38,966 nucleotides of DNA from an uncultured Clostridia bacterium (GCA_947625555.1 CANQOT010000017.1:1-38966), one strand, 5' to 3'. Positions 1-7,711 are shown, counted from the stretch's first letter. Translations and numbers: made by a program. Notes: a model not told the origin generated them from the sequence alone.

Positions 1-43
1 CTTGATTAAAAGTCAAGTGCTCTACCATCTGAGCTAATGGGCC
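1..43 (-). tRNA. tRNA-Lys (TTT), 3' part cut by window edge
   Basis: On the minus strand the sequence gives a 7-nt acceptor strand (GGCCCAT), U8-A9, a D-arm beginning GCTC and an anticodon arm whose loop is CTTTTAA, so the anticodon is TTT. The window ends inside the 3' side of the anticodon stem, so the variable loop, T-arm and CCA are not visible. It is the last of five tandem tRNAs read leftward. Confidence 0.93.
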
Positions 44-48
44 GCCGT

Positions 49-124
49 TGGCTGGGGTGGCTGGATTTGAACCAACGCATGCGGGAATCAAAATCCCGTG
101 CCTTTACCACTTGGCGACACCCCA
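49..124 (-). tRNA. tRNA-Gln (TTG)
   Basis: The acceptor stem pairs TGGGGTG (118-124) with CACCCCA (53-59). The anticodon loop is TTTTGAT, anticodon TTG. The T-loop GGTTCAAATCC is present, and discriminator G is followed by an encoded CCA (49-51). All parts of the cloverleaf can be traced. Confidence 0.96.
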
Positions 125-137
125 TTAGAAGCAAACT

Positions 138-215
138 TGGGGCGGGCGACAAGAGTCGAACTTGCGACCTCCAGGGCCACAACCTGGCGCTCTAACCAAC
201 TGAGCTACACCCGCC
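138..215 (-). tRNA. tRNA-His (GTG)
   Basis: The anticodon stem CCAGG/CCTGG encloses loop TTGTGGC, anticodon GTG. The extra 5' G(-1) characteristic of tRNA-His sits at 215 opposite C73 (141), and CCA is encoded at 138-140. Confidence 0.96.
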
Positions 216-222
216 GCGTATA

Positions 223-299
223 TGGCGCGCCTGAAGAGATTCGAACTCCTGGCCCACGGCTTAGAAGGCCGTTGCTCTATCCAACTGAGCTACAGGCGC
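223..299 (-). tRNA. tRNA-Arg (TCT)
   Basis: The acceptor GCGCCTG pairs with CAGGCGC. The anticodon loop CTTCTAA gives TCT, reading AGA/AGG. CCA is encoded at 223-225. Confidence 0.96.
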
Positions 300-346
300 A
301 TAACCTGACTTTGCATCGAAGTTTCGCGCATCTCTTTTTGCGAAAT

Positions 347-420
347 TGGAGCGGGTGATGGGAGTCGAACCCACGCGATCAGCTTGGAAGGCTGAGATTC
401 TACCGCTGAACTACACCCGC
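347..420 (-). tRNA. tRNA-Gly (TCC)
   Basis: The acceptor GCGGGTG pairs with CACCCGC, and the anticodon loop CTTCCAA gives TCC. CCA is encoded at 347-349. This is the first tRNA of the array, 18 nt downstream of the -10 box. Confidence 0.96.
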
Positions 421-437
421 ACGTTCAACGCTTGTAT

Positions 438-466
438 ATTCTACCAAAGTTTTCATCATAAGTCAA
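438..466 (-). promoter_or_regulatory. Promoter of the tRNA array
   Basis: Reading leftward, -35 TTGACT (461-466), a 17-nt spacer and -10 TAGAAT (438-443) place the start near 431, about 10 nt before tRNA-Gly. Boxes and spacing are near-consensus for the housekeeping sigma factor. Confidence 0.85.
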
Positions 467-543
467 ACGTTTTCACCGACGTTTGCGATTTTTTTCTTAA
501 AATTTTCCCGAAAATATTTATGCCGTTTCATAGGCGAGAAAAT

Positions 544-846
544 TCAATCGACCCTTTCGAGGTAGAACGAAACGGGGCGGAAGCCGTCGTTGCAGGAGAT
601 CATGGCAGATAGGGGATCCTTCATCCATCCGTCATAAAAGTCGCCTTCACCGCGGGCGAGCGCCAGGGCGAAGGGGGCGAGCGTTTCCCATGCGCTGTCG
701 CAAAGCCCCGCGGGCTGTCCTTCCCCGTCAAAGAAAAAGACCTGCCCGAGCGCCATGTCGCAGGGGTGGGGAAGGGGGTTTTCGTACTTCTCGATGAGGT
801 CGTCGTAGCGCGCCGTTTTCATGACGGTGATCTTTACTCTTTTCAA
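544..846 (-). CDS. TIGR04076 family protein
   Basis: About 100 residues. The start MKRVKITVMKT, the central CDMALGQVF and AGLCDSAWETL segments and the closing MISCNDGFRPVSFYLERV match the small TIGR04076 family of anaerobes, whose function is unknown. I chose a TTG start at 846: it follows an AAAGGAG ribosome site by 7 nt and gives the usual family N-terminus. The open frame extends upstream to 972, but those residues are basic, low in complexity and lie in the promoter. The gene has its own promoter, with a palindromic operator-like site between the boxes, and lies head-on to nothing: the tRNA array follows in the same direction under a separate promoter. Confidence 0.82.
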   Translation of the reverse strand: MKRVKITVMKTARYDDLIEKYENPLPHPCDMALGQVFFFDGEGQPAGLCDSAWETLAPFALALARGEGDFYDGWMKDPLSAMISCNDGFRPVSFYLERVD

Positions 847-878
847 GGTTTTTCTCCTTTTGCGGGGTACTTTTTGCA

Positions 879-906
879 ATGTTATGTCAGGCATAGTACT
901 CTTCAA
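879..906 (-). promoter_or_regulatory. Promoter with operator-like palindrome (site 1)
   Basis: -35 TTGAAG (901-906), a 16-nt spacer and -10 TAACAT (879-884) precede the TIGR04076 gene. The spacer is almost entirely an imperfect palindrome, AGTACTATGCC-T-GACATAA on the minus strand (883-900). The same AGTACTATGYC half-site recurs at 18089-18115 and 21760-21779. A repressor bound here would block polymerase; the regulator is not identified. Confidence 0.6.
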
Positions 907-966
907 AACTGCCGATTTTGTGCATTTTAGGATAAAAATGCGGCAAAAATCAAAAAATAGCGTCGT

Positions 967-1002
967 TTTCAAAAGAAAGGGCGGGGAATGCCTTCCCCGC
1001 CC
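967..1002 (-). terminator. Terminator of the nucleoside kinase gene
   Basis: A 10-bp GC-rich hairpin (GGGCGGGGAA / TTCCCCGCCC, 979-1002) is followed on the minus strand by TTTCTTTTG. It begins 13 nt past the kinase stop codon. Confidence 0.88.
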
Positions 1003-1015
1003 GTCTGCCCGAAAT

Positions 1016-2674
1016 CTACACGTTAAAGCAGCTTCCGCCGATGAATTCGCGCAGGAGCGAATTGCAGGGGATGAGCGATTCGTCCTCGATCTCGCGGAAG
1101 TATTTCAAGGTCTTGATGAGGCGGTTCGCGACGAGGTACTGCGGATCGGAGGGCGCGATCTTGACGAGCGCATCCATCGCCTGTTTTTTGAGCACGCAGA
1201 GCTCGTAGCCGAGGCTCGAATTAAAGACGTAATCCGCATTCTCCTGGTTGGGATAGATCCAGCGGAATTCCCCATTGCGCACCGACTGCCACATATCGAT
1301 GGTCGCCGCGGCGGGGCAGTTGCGGAATTTCATATCCCGCACGATGCGGCGGATGAGCCGCGCGCTCGTAATGGAGAGGGGCGAGTGGTTGTCGATATTG
1401 AGCTGGGCATGGGGCGCGATGTAGATCTTGAACTTCTGGTGCTTGGGAATGGACCTCGTGAGCTTCTCGTTGAGGGCGTGGATACCCTCGATGATGATGG
1501 GCACGTTTTGATCGACGCGGATGGTCTTGCCCGCTTCCCGCTTGCCGATCATAAAGTTGAAGCGGGGGAGGGTGACCGTTTCGCCGTTGATGAGGTCGAA
1601 GAGGTCCTTGTTGAAGAGCTCGATATCGAGGCAGTTGATGTGTTCGAGGTCGAGCTCGTCGGCAGGCCGCCCTTGGATACGGCAGATCATGTCCTTCTCG
1701 AAGTAATAATCGTCCATCGAGATGGTGACGGGGTTGATGCCGCGGGATAGAAGTTCGATGCGGAGACGGTTGCAGAAGGTCGTCTTGCCGCTCGAACTCG
1801 GCCCCGCGATGGCGACGAGGCGGACGTTTTCGATCTCCTTTTCGATCATGTCGCCAAGTTCGGCGAGCTGCCTGTTATGGTATGCCTCGCAGAGTTGGAC
1901 AAATTCGAGCGTTTCGCCGCGGTCTACCTTGCGGTTGATATCGCACACCGTCTGGATATTGGCCTTCTCCGCCCAGTTGAACGACCGTTGCAACGTTTTG
2001 CAGTAGACCGATTCTTCCTGAAATTCGGGGATAGCCGCTTCCAATTCGTGGCGGGGATATTGAATGATGAGGCCGGGGCTGTAAGGGGTGATGGTGTAGT
2101 TCCGGATGCAGCCCGTCGAGGGCACCATGTAGCTGTGCAGATAGTTGTAGTAATCCCCGCACTTGTAGAGATGCACCGTATTTTCGGGACGGTATTTCAG
2201 AATTTCGATCTTGTCGTCGAGGTGGAAGCGCTTGTAGATCTCCGTCGCCTCCTCGATCGTCACCGTGACCCGCTCGATGGGCAGATCGGCATCGACGATG
2301 CGCTTGACTTCCTTGGAGATCGCCTCGACGGCGCGCGCCATGTTGAAGCTCTTGGTGAGCGCTTGGCAGGAGATGGAGCGCGAGACGTTGTAGGAGAAGC
2401 GGATCTTCACGTCGGGGAAGATGTTATAGAACGCCATAGCGACGATATAGCGCAGGCTTGCGCTGTACGCCCTGCCCGCCTCGGCATTGTTGAGCCCGAG
2501 GAGCTTGATCGTCATGCCGTCGTTCTTTTCGGAGAGAATGTAGTGCAGTTCCTTGACTTGCGCACCCACTTGGCAGACGACGAGGTTCTTTCTGTCCTGC
2601 TTTTTCACGAGTTCCAAGACCCGCGTGCCTTCCTTTACGGAAAGCTCTTGATCGTTGAATGTTACTTTAATCAT
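1016..2674 (-). CDS. Nucleoside (uridine) kinase with N-terminal TGS domain
   Basis: About 552 residues in three parts. Residues 1-60 form a TGS-like domain. Residues 65-260 resemble the second, editing-type region of threonyl-tRNA synthetase but without the complete catalytic set I would expect. From about residue 285 a P-loop kinase follows, with Walker A GPSSSGKTT, a SMDDYY motif and the IIEGIHALN strand typical of uridine kinase/phosphoribulokinase. Such fusions are known in Thermotoga and Clostridia; the kinase domain predicts nucleoside phosphorylation in the cytoplasm. ATG 2674 is preceded by a weak GTGGGA site; an in-frame GTG at 2686 is the alternative. It is a single-gene unit with its own promoter and terminator. 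The true substrate is not shown by the sequence. Confidence 0.85.
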   Translation of the reverse strand: MIKVTFNDQELSVKEGTRVLELVKKQDRKNLVVCQVGAQVKELHYILSEKNDGMTIKLLGLNNAEAGRAYSASLRYIVAMAFYNIFPDVKIRFSYNVSRSISCQALTKSFNMARAVEAISKEVKRIVDADLPIERVTVTIEEATEIYKRFHLDDKIEILKYRPENTVHLYKCGDYYNYLHSYMVPSTGCIRNYTITPYSPGLIIQYPRHELEAAIPEFQEESVYCKTLQRSFNWAEKANIQTVCDINRKVDRGETLEFVQLCEAYHNRQLAELGDMIEKEIENVRLVAIAGPSSSGKTTFCNRLRIELLSRGINPVTISMDDYYFEKDMICRIQGRPADELDLEHINCLDIELFNKDLFDLINGETVTLPRFNFMIGKREAGKTIRVDQNVPIIIEGIHALNEKLTRSIPKHQKFKIYIAPHAQLNIDNHSPLSITSARLIRRIVRDMKFRNCPAAATIDMWQSVRNGEFRWIYPNQENADYVFNSSLGYELCVLKKQAMDALVKIAPSDPQYLVANRLIKTLKYFREIEDESLIPCNSLLREFIGGSCFNV

Positions 2675-2709
2675 AATATTTCCCACTTGACCCGAAGGTT
2701 TGATATTGC

Positions 2710-2738
2710 ATTATACTACAAAACCCCCGCCATTGCAA
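2710..2738 (-). promoter_or_regulatory. Promoter of the nucleoside kinase gene
   Basis: -35 TTGCAA (2733-2738), a 17-nt spacer and -10 TATAAT (2710-2715) lie 36 nt before the start codon. Confidence 0.82.
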
Positions 2739-2866
2739 GGGTTTTTATGAAAAATTTTTTCTATTTTTGTGACTTGCAATCAAAATATTGGATATTTCCC
2801 CGAAAGACACCCGCCCCCGCCCTTATTCCGAGGCTCGCAGAGCAGAGAGGGAGCACGGTGATAAAA

Positions 2867-3655
2867 TTACACCAAACTCGTCTTGCTTAAAATGACGTTG
2901 CTGACCGTCCCGAGCCCTGCGGCAAATATGGGCCCGCCGAGGACGCAGAGAATGACGTTGAGCGCACCCGCATTGAGCGGCGTCATCATGGGGATCATCG
3001 TAAAGAGCAACATTCCTGCCGCGAGAGAGCCGAGGATAGAGAGCCACAATTTTTGTTTCCCAACGGTCGCAAGCGTTAGGGCGATCGACACAAAGACGAG
3101 TGCGAAGAACACTTTGCTTATCATGCAGGCGACAATTCCGCCCGCGCTCGCTCCTACCGCCGCGACGTCGAAGGAAAGTCCCGCGATCCCGCCGCCGATC
3201 ATCGCGCCGATGAAATAGAGGAGGAACATTCCCGCAGACGCCGCAAACAGCACGATCGTTTTGGAGAGGACGTAATCGAGCTTCTTCGAGCGCACCGTGA
3301 ACAGGTTTTTGACGTAGCCGCTTCTAAAATCATCGCCGACGAACAGGCACACGAAGATCGCCACCAAGAAGTACAGGAGATTGATATTGCACATACTTGT
3401 AATATCCATGCTCATGGCGTTTCCGCCCGCCGAGCCGATCGCCTGCCAGACGCTTGTGAAGGTCGCCGCCGCTTCTCCCGTAGTCGGATCGGCTCCGCCA
3501 ATAAAGGACGTCATCACGAGAATGAGGACGGGGAGGACGAGGCTTATCGCGAGCATGATATAGACGGCGGGCATCGTGAACATTCTGCGCGCGTCCACTT
3601 TGAGCATGGTTTTCAGGCGTTTTCCGAAGTCGCCTGTTTTGACATTTTCGTTCAT
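2867..3655 (-). CDS. ABC-2 type transporter permease (pair 1)
   Basis: 262 residues. A soluble N-terminus of about 25 residues (KTMLKVDARRMF) leads into about six hydrophobic segments: one near 30-50, a loop, then 105-125, 140-165, 180-205, 205-225 and 230-250. The DDFRSGYVKNLF motif after the second segment is typical of BcrB/LanE/LanG-like ABC-2 permeases of peptide-antibiotic export and immunity systems. Its start overlaps the stop of the ATPase gene by 4 nt (ATGA), so translation is coupled. It is paralogous to the permease at 4564-5382. The substrate cannot be read from sequence. Confidence 0.85.
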   Translation of the reverse strand: MNENVKTGDFGKRLKTMLKVDARRMFTMPAVYIMLAISLVLPVLILVMTSFIGGADPTTGEAAATFTSVWQAIGSAGGNAMSMDITSMCNINLLYFLVAIFVCLFVGDDFRSGYVKNLFTVRSKKLDYVLSKTIVLFAASAGMFLLYFIGAMIGGGIAGLSFDVAAVGASAGGIVACMISKVFFALVFVSIALTLATVGKQKLWLSILGSLAAGMLLFTMIPMMTPLNAGALNVILCVLGGPIFAAGLGTVSNVILSKTSLV

Positions 3656-4554
3656 TTCCTTCCCTCCTGCATGAGATTGATATAATATTCTTCGAGGCTG
3701 ATCTTTGCCGTGCGGATCTCGCTGACGGCTATCCCGAAATTCCCGAACAGATATTTTGCGACATCTTCTGCATATACATTGTAGACGCGAATTTCGCCCG
3801 TCTGCTTATCCATATCCGCCCGTCCGAACGCCCGCTGTAGAATCGCTTGCGCCTTTTCCATATCATCCGTTTTGAGGGCAACATAGGTCGGGCAGTTTGC
3901 GTTCAGCTCTTCGGCGGTCATCTCCCGCAGCATCTTCCCATTGCGGATAATGCCGTAATGGGTGGCGATTTTTTCAAGTTCGCCCAAAATGTGCGAGGAA
4001 ATGAGGACAGTTGTGCCGCGGCGGGAAAGGCCCAACAGAATTTCCCGCATGATGCGCATACCGTCGGCGTCGAGCCCGTTGATGGGTTCGTCGAGAACAA
4101 GGAGCGCGGGGTTTCCGAGTAGGGCAAAGGCAATGCCGATTCGCTGTTTCATACCGAGCGAGCAGTTCTTGAATTTATTGCTTGCCGCGCCGTCCATGCG
4201 GACGAGGTGCAAAACGCGCCGTATTTCTTCGTCCTCGTGCTTTAAGCCGAGGTTGGCGGCTTGCAGTTTCATATTGTTCCAGACGGTGTAGTTGGGAAAG
4301 CACCCGGGGGCTTCGATCAAAACGCCGATTTGCGAACGGACGCCCTGATCCCTATGGTCTTTGCCGAAGAGTTTTATCTCGCCGCCGCTCGGTTGAATGA
4401 GACCGCAAATGAGCTTTTCCGTCGTCGATTTGCCGCTGCCGTTCTCCCCGATAAAGCCGTAGATCGCGCCCTGCGGGACGGTCATAGAGAGCCCGTCTAC
4501 CGCACGCTTCTCACGGAAGGTTTTGGTTAAATTTCTGATTTCAATCGCGTTCAT
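3652..4554 (-). CDS. ABC transporter ATP-binding protein (pair 1)
   Basis: 300 residues. The nucleotide-binding domain has Walker A GENGSGKST (about 37-45), signature LGMKQRIG (about 138-145), Walker B LLVLDEP and the switch His in ISSHI. The C-terminal 80 residues end in KISLEEYYINLM, the tail typical of the BcrA/LanF bacitracin-lantibiotic export ATPases. It would energise the permease at 2867-3655. It is about as similar to the ATPase at 5384-6286 as recent paralogues would be: the opening residues are MNAIEIRNLTK versus MNAIEIRDLTK. Confidence 0.9.
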   Translation of the reverse strand: MNAIEIRNLTKTFREKRAVDGLSMTVPQGAIYGFIGENGSGKSTTEKLICGLIQPSGGEIKLFGKDHRDQGVRSQIGVLIEAPGCFPNYTVWNNMKLQAANLGLKHEDEEIRRVLHLVRMDGAASNKFKNCSLGMKQRIGIAFALLGNPALLVLDEPINGLDADGMRIMREILLGLSRRGTTVLISSHILGELEKIATHYGIIRNGKMLREMTAEELNANCPTYVALKTDDMEKAQAILQRAFGRADMDKQTGEIRVYNVYAEDVAKYLFGNFGIAVSEIRTAKISLEEYYINLMQEGRK

Positions 4555-4563
4555 AGTATCACC

Positions 4564-5382
4564 TCAATACACATCTCTATGATACAAGATCACCGAGCCG
4601 AGGACGTTATAGATCGCCGCCCAAACAAGGGAGCAAGCAAGACACACGATGACGGACGCGAAGTTCGCGGAGAGGCACGCCTGCACCGATGAACCGTAGA
4701 GGAAAATATTGAGTGCCGCCGTGTTCCCGACGAGTGCCGCCGCACCGATGACGGGAATACCCGTGCCGAGGACGAAGCAGAGGGCAATGGAAATGCCGAA
4801 TTTCCTGCGGAAGATGATATTGATAAAGGTGTAGAGGCTCGCCCAACCGAGACTCATGATGACTTTTCCAAAAATGGCGCACAGAAGCGAACCCGCATTG
4901 ATCGTGAACGGAAGTCCCGTTGCCGCTCCCGCAATCATCCCGCCGACAAGATACGTTCCGCACATACACACCATTGAGAACGCGGAAACGAGGGTTTTTG
5001 AAATCATATAGTCCTCTTTCTTGGCGTGAGTGGTAAACAGTTGCTTGACGTACCCACTCCGATAATCGTGTCCGATAAAAATCGAAACCATAATGCCGCC
5101 GAAGATAAACACCATGTTCATGTTGGCGTATTCACCCATATCGTGGACGATATAGAGCGGGCTGTCTGCGGCGATGATCTGCCAAGCGTTTGTAAACATT
5201 CCCGCCGTTTCGCCTTCGCCCATAGCTCCCATAGATACAAGCGCGGGAATGAGTGCCGCAATCACGATGAAGATATAAAAGAGCGGCGTATGGAACAGAC
5301 GGTAGAAGTCCACGCCGAGCATCCCTTTGAGGCGTTCAAAAAAGCTCGGCTTCTCGAATTGCAATGTTTTCGTGTTTTCCAT
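4564..5382 (-). CDS. ABC-2 type transporter permease (pair 2)
   Basis: 272 residues with the same plan as the first permease: an N-terminal MLGVDFYRLFHTPLF amphipathic start, six hydrophobic segments and the motif HDYRSGYVKQLF. It starts 1 nt after the stop of the second ATPase gene and ends 9 nt before the first ATPase gene, so all four genes form one transcript. Probable role is export of, or immunity to, a peptide antibiotic, by analogy with BcrAB and LanFE only. Confidence 0.84.
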   Translation of the reverse strand: MENTKTLQFEKPSFFERLKGMLGVDFYRLFHTPLFYIFIVIAALIPALVSMGAMGEGETAGMFTNAWQIIAADSPLYIVHDMGEYANMNMVFIFGGIMVSIFIGHDYRSGYVKQLFTTHAKKEDYMISKTLVSAFSMVCMCGTYLVGGMIAGAATGLPFTINAGSLLCAIFGKVIMSLGWASLYTFINIIFRRKFGISIALCFVLGTGIPVIGAAALVGNTAALNIFLYGSSVQACLSANFASVIVCLACSLVWAAIYNVLGSVILYHRDVY

Positions 5383-5383
5383 A

Positions 5384-6286
5384 TTACACAGCCTCCTTTC
5401 CGCTCATGAGGGAAACATAGTATTCTTCCAGCCCGATCTTGTGCTTTTTGAGTTCGCTCGGCGCAAAGCCGTTCTGCAGAAGATAGGCGGAGAGCCTTGC
5501 CGTGTCGTCCACGTCATAGACGCGAAGCTCTCCTCCCTCGAATTTGACGTTGCACCCGCCGCGCCATAAGAGGTCTGCCGCGGCTCGGTCGTCCCTTGTT
5601 TTCAGGGAAACGTAGACTTGCGAGCGGCTGTCCATTTCCGAAGCGGCAATCTCCTTTATCATCTTGCCCTGACGGATAATGCCGTAGTGCGTGGCGATCT
5701 TTTCGAGCTCGCCCAAGATATGCGAGGAAATGAGGACGGTACAGCCGTAATTCTTCGTTATATCCACGAGGATCTCCCGCATGAGGCGCATGCCGTCGGT
5801 GTCGAGTCCGTTGATGGGTTCATCGAGAATGAGAAGGGCGGGATCGCCCAAGAGCGCCATTGCAATGCCGATGCGTTGCTTCATGCCGAGCGAACACTTC
5901 TTAAAGGTCAAGCGCGCGTTGTCCTCCATACGGACGATTTTGAGTACCCGCCCGATTTCGCCCGCCCTGTCACGGAGCCCCAAATTGATCGCCTGCATCA
6001 TAAGGTTGGAATAGACGCTCGAAGAGGGGAAGCACCCCGTATTTTCAATGAGCGCACCTACTTTCGCCCTTACGCCCGCATCGGTATAGGGTTTTCCGAA
6101 CAAAGTTATCTTGCCCTTATCGGGAACGAGATGCCCGCAGATACACTTTTCGGTCGTTGATTTTCCGCTTCCGTTCTCGCCGATAAAGCCGTAGATCGCG
6201 CCTTGCGGCACGGTCATAGATAGGCCGTCGAGCGCATACATTCCACGGAAACTCTTTGTGAGGTCTCTGATTTCGATTGCATTCAT
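5384..6286 (-). CDS. ABC transporter ATP-binding protein (pair 2)
   Basis: 300 residues, first gene of the four-gene operon. It shows Walker A GENGSGKST, signature LGMKQRIG, Walker B LLILDEP and C-terminal KIGLEEYYVSLM, again of the BcrA type. I chose ATG 6286 because GGAG lies 8 nt upstream and the product then aligns end to end with the ATPase at 3652-4554; the open frame runs on to 6406 through the promoter. The order ATPase-permease-ATPase-permease suggests tandem duplication of one cassette, perhaps giving two substrate ranges or a heteromeric pump. Confidence 0.9.
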   Translation of the reverse strand: MNAIEIRDLTKSFRGMYALDGLSMTVPQGAIYGFIGENGSGKSTTEKCICGHLVPDKGKITLFGKPYTDAGVRAKVGALIENTGCFPSSSVYSNLMMQAINLGLRDRAGEIGRVLKIVRMEDNARLTFKKCSLGMKQRIGIAMALLGDPALLILDEPINGLDTDGMRLMREILVDITKNYGCTVLISSHILGELEKIATHYGIIRQGKMIKEIAASEMDSRSQVYVSLKTRDDRAAADLLWRGGCNVKFEGGELRVYDVDDTARLSAYLLQNGFAPSELKKHKIGLEEYYVSLMSGKEAV

Positions 6287-6310
6287 ACCCGTCTCCTTGT
6301 TGATACTTCT

Positions 6311-6363
6311 ATTGTAATGGCTTCTTCCCCGAAACACCACAACATAAATCCCGAAAACTGTTG
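6311..6363 (-). promoter_or_regulatory. ABC operon promoter with upstream dyad (copy 1)
   Basis: -10 TACAAT (6311-6316), a 17-nt spacer and a poor -35 TGGTGT (6334-6339). Directly upstream lies the dyad CAACA-N14-TGTTG (6340-6363). The same layout, with nearly identical sequence over about 45 nt, stands before the gene at 6980-7627. A weak -35 abutted by a dyad suggests an activator site. Confidence 0.6.
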
Positions 6364-6368
6364 GTTTG

Positions 6369-6401
6369 TAAAAAAATTCCGCCGCCCATGGGACGGCGGA
6401 A
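6369..6401 (-). terminator. Terminator after the acetyltransferase gene
   Basis: Stem TTCCGCCG / CGGCGGAA (6377-6401) followed on the minus strand by seven T residues. It separates the acetyltransferase operon from the ABC operon, 12 nt after the stop codon. Confidence 0.88.
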
Positions 6402-6412
6402 CACAAATACTT

Positions 6413-6976
6413 TTATTTTTTCCGAACAGGAATTTCTTTTACGACGCGGCAGGGATTTCCGACGGCGACGACGTTTTTGGGAATATCCTTCGTGACGACC
6501 GAACCCGCGCCGATCACTGCGTTGTCGCCGATCGTCACGCCCGGCAAGACGGTCACATTCGCGCCCATCCATACGTTGCTCCCGATTTTGATGGGCTTGT
6601 CGTTGAATACGCCTTTCAGCCGTTCGTCGGTGTCAATGGAATGGTTGGTGCAAATGAGCTTGCAATTCGGACCGATCAAGGCACAGCTTCCGATATCGAT
6701 AAAATTGGTATCGAGGAACGTACAATCGTAATTGATCATCGCCATTCCGTGGAAACGGATATTCTTACCGAAACTGCACCGAAAACCGTCCTCGATAAAG
6801 ACATATTCGTTATAACCCGTCACAAGCTCCTTGATGATTTCCGTTCTTTTGGGATCGGACGGTTTGAGCCCATGAAGCTCGTGGAGCATTTCCTTTACCT
6901 TACTTTGGAAAAGATATACTTCTTTGTCCCTTCGGTCGAACTGTTCGCCCGAAAGCGCCTTGTCAAGTTCGGTCAT
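6413..6976 (-). CDS. Sugar O-acetyltransferase, left-handed beta-helix (LacA/Maa type)
   Basis: 187 residues, the usual length of maltose/galactoside acetyltransferases. The N-terminal helical Maa domain (about 1-60) is followed by hexapeptide repeats with the conserved TNHSID segment carrying the catalytic His (about residue 112), and by IGSNVWMGANVTVLPGVTIG and VIGAGSVVTKDIP. It transfers acetyl from acetyl-CoA to a sugar hydroxyl in the cytoplasm. It starts 3 nt after the upstream repeat-protein gene, so the two are co-transcribed, and it ends at a terminator. Sharing a promoter motif with the adjacent ABC operon hints at a role in detoxification or envelope modification; that is inference. 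Confidence 0.9.
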   Translation of the reverse strand: MTELDKALSGEQFDRRDKEVYLFQSKVKEMLHELHGLKPSDPKRTEIIKELVTGYNEYVFIEDGFRCSFGKNIRFHGMAMINYDCTFLDTNFIDIGSCALIGPNCKLICTNHSIDTDERLKGVFNDKPIKIGSNVWMGANVTVLPGVTIGDNAVIGAGSVVTKDIPKNVVAVGNPCRVVKEIPVRKK

Positions 6977-6979
6977 GCG

Positions 6980-7627
6980 TCATTCCTCCACGATTTCGAC
7001 GGAGTATTTTTCGTCGAGCCCGCGCTCCTTCAAAAAAGCGTTGAACTCGGCGGCAAGTTGCTCGGCGGAGTAGTTCGCGGGGGTTGTAGCGGGGGTAGTG
7101 CTGTGTGCACGGATATTTGCCTGCGTCTTTGCGTGAAGCTCGTCGAGCTTTTTTGCGGTGTCCGCATTTGCGTTTGCCGCGCCGCGCTTAATGTTCTCGA
7201 TGACAAGGCGGCACTTCGCCTTGAAGCCTTTGGTGTGCAAAAATTCGCGGAACGCCTTGTTTTCCTCGGAGTTTTTGACGGCTTCGATGTTCGCCTTGTC
7301 CTGTTCCTTTTGGCGGCGGGTGTTATCGCCCATCTGCATAAAAGCTACTTTGAATTTTGCGACAAATCCCTTGGTGTGGCAAAATTCTTCAAATTGTTTC
7401 GTGATCTCTTCTTGGCTGACGGCATAGTCTGCATTGTAGTTTTCCATTTTCTTTCTCCTTATTTCTATATATTTTTTATTTTTTTCGGAATGTTTTAAGA
7501 GGATCCCGAATTGCTCTTCGTAACTCTTTGCCGAAAGGAACTCCCGAAGATCGTCCATTGTGAGCGCCGAATCATCATCGGGTTCCGCTTCCGCCGACAA
7601 CTTTATGATTTTGATTTTTTTTGCCAT
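6980..7627 (-). CDS. Unrecognised protein with three FxxFLxxKGF-type repeats
   Basis: About 215 residues, soluble and charged, family not recognised. Three copies of a unit of about 40 residues can be seen: FEEFCHTKGFVAKFKVAFMQ, FREFLHTKGFKAKCRLVIEN and, at the C-terminus, FNAFLKERGLDEKYSVEIVE. The first two are joined by a Lys/Asn-rich helical linker; the third is preceded by a Thr/Pro/Ala linker (TTPATTPAN). The start is uncertain: ATG 7627 (MAKKIKIIKL) lies 12 nt after GGAGG, and an upstream ATG at 7635 with closer spacing reads only ten codons in another frame. First gene of a two-gene operon with the acetyltransferase. Confidence 0.65.
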   Translation of the reverse strand: MAKKIKIIKLSAEAEPDDDSALTMDDLREFLSAKSYEEQFGILLKHSEKNKKYIEIRRKKMENYNADYAVSQEEITKQFEEFCHTKGFVAKFKVAFMQMGDNTRRQKEQDKANIEAVKNSEENKAFREFLHTKGFKAKCRLVIENIKRGAANANADTAKKLDELHAKTQANIRAHSTTPATTPANYSAEQLAAEFNAFLKERGLDEKYSVEIVEE

Positions 7628-7658
7628 TTCGCCATAGTTCCTCCGCATTCTCGATGAA

Positions 7659-7711
7659 AGTTTAACACCGTTTTTCCCAAAACACCACAACACAAATCCC
7701 GAAAAGTGTTG
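7659..7711 (-). promoter_or_regulatory. Repeat-protein operon promoter with upstream dyad (copy 2)
   Basis: -10 TAAACT (7659-7664), a 17-nt spacer, -35 TGGTGT (7682-7687) and immediately upstream the dyad CAACA-N14-TGTTG (7688-7711). Geometry and sequence match copy 1 at 6311-6363. Confidence 0.6.

Noticed and set aside
98..612. Two short plus-strand open frames across the tRNA array
   Set aside because: They run through five clear tRNA genes and carry no protein features.
7633..7635. Alternative ATG for the triple-repeat protein
   Set aside because: It reads only ten codons in another frame before a stop; the repeat-protein frame uses ATG 7627 or a nearby start.
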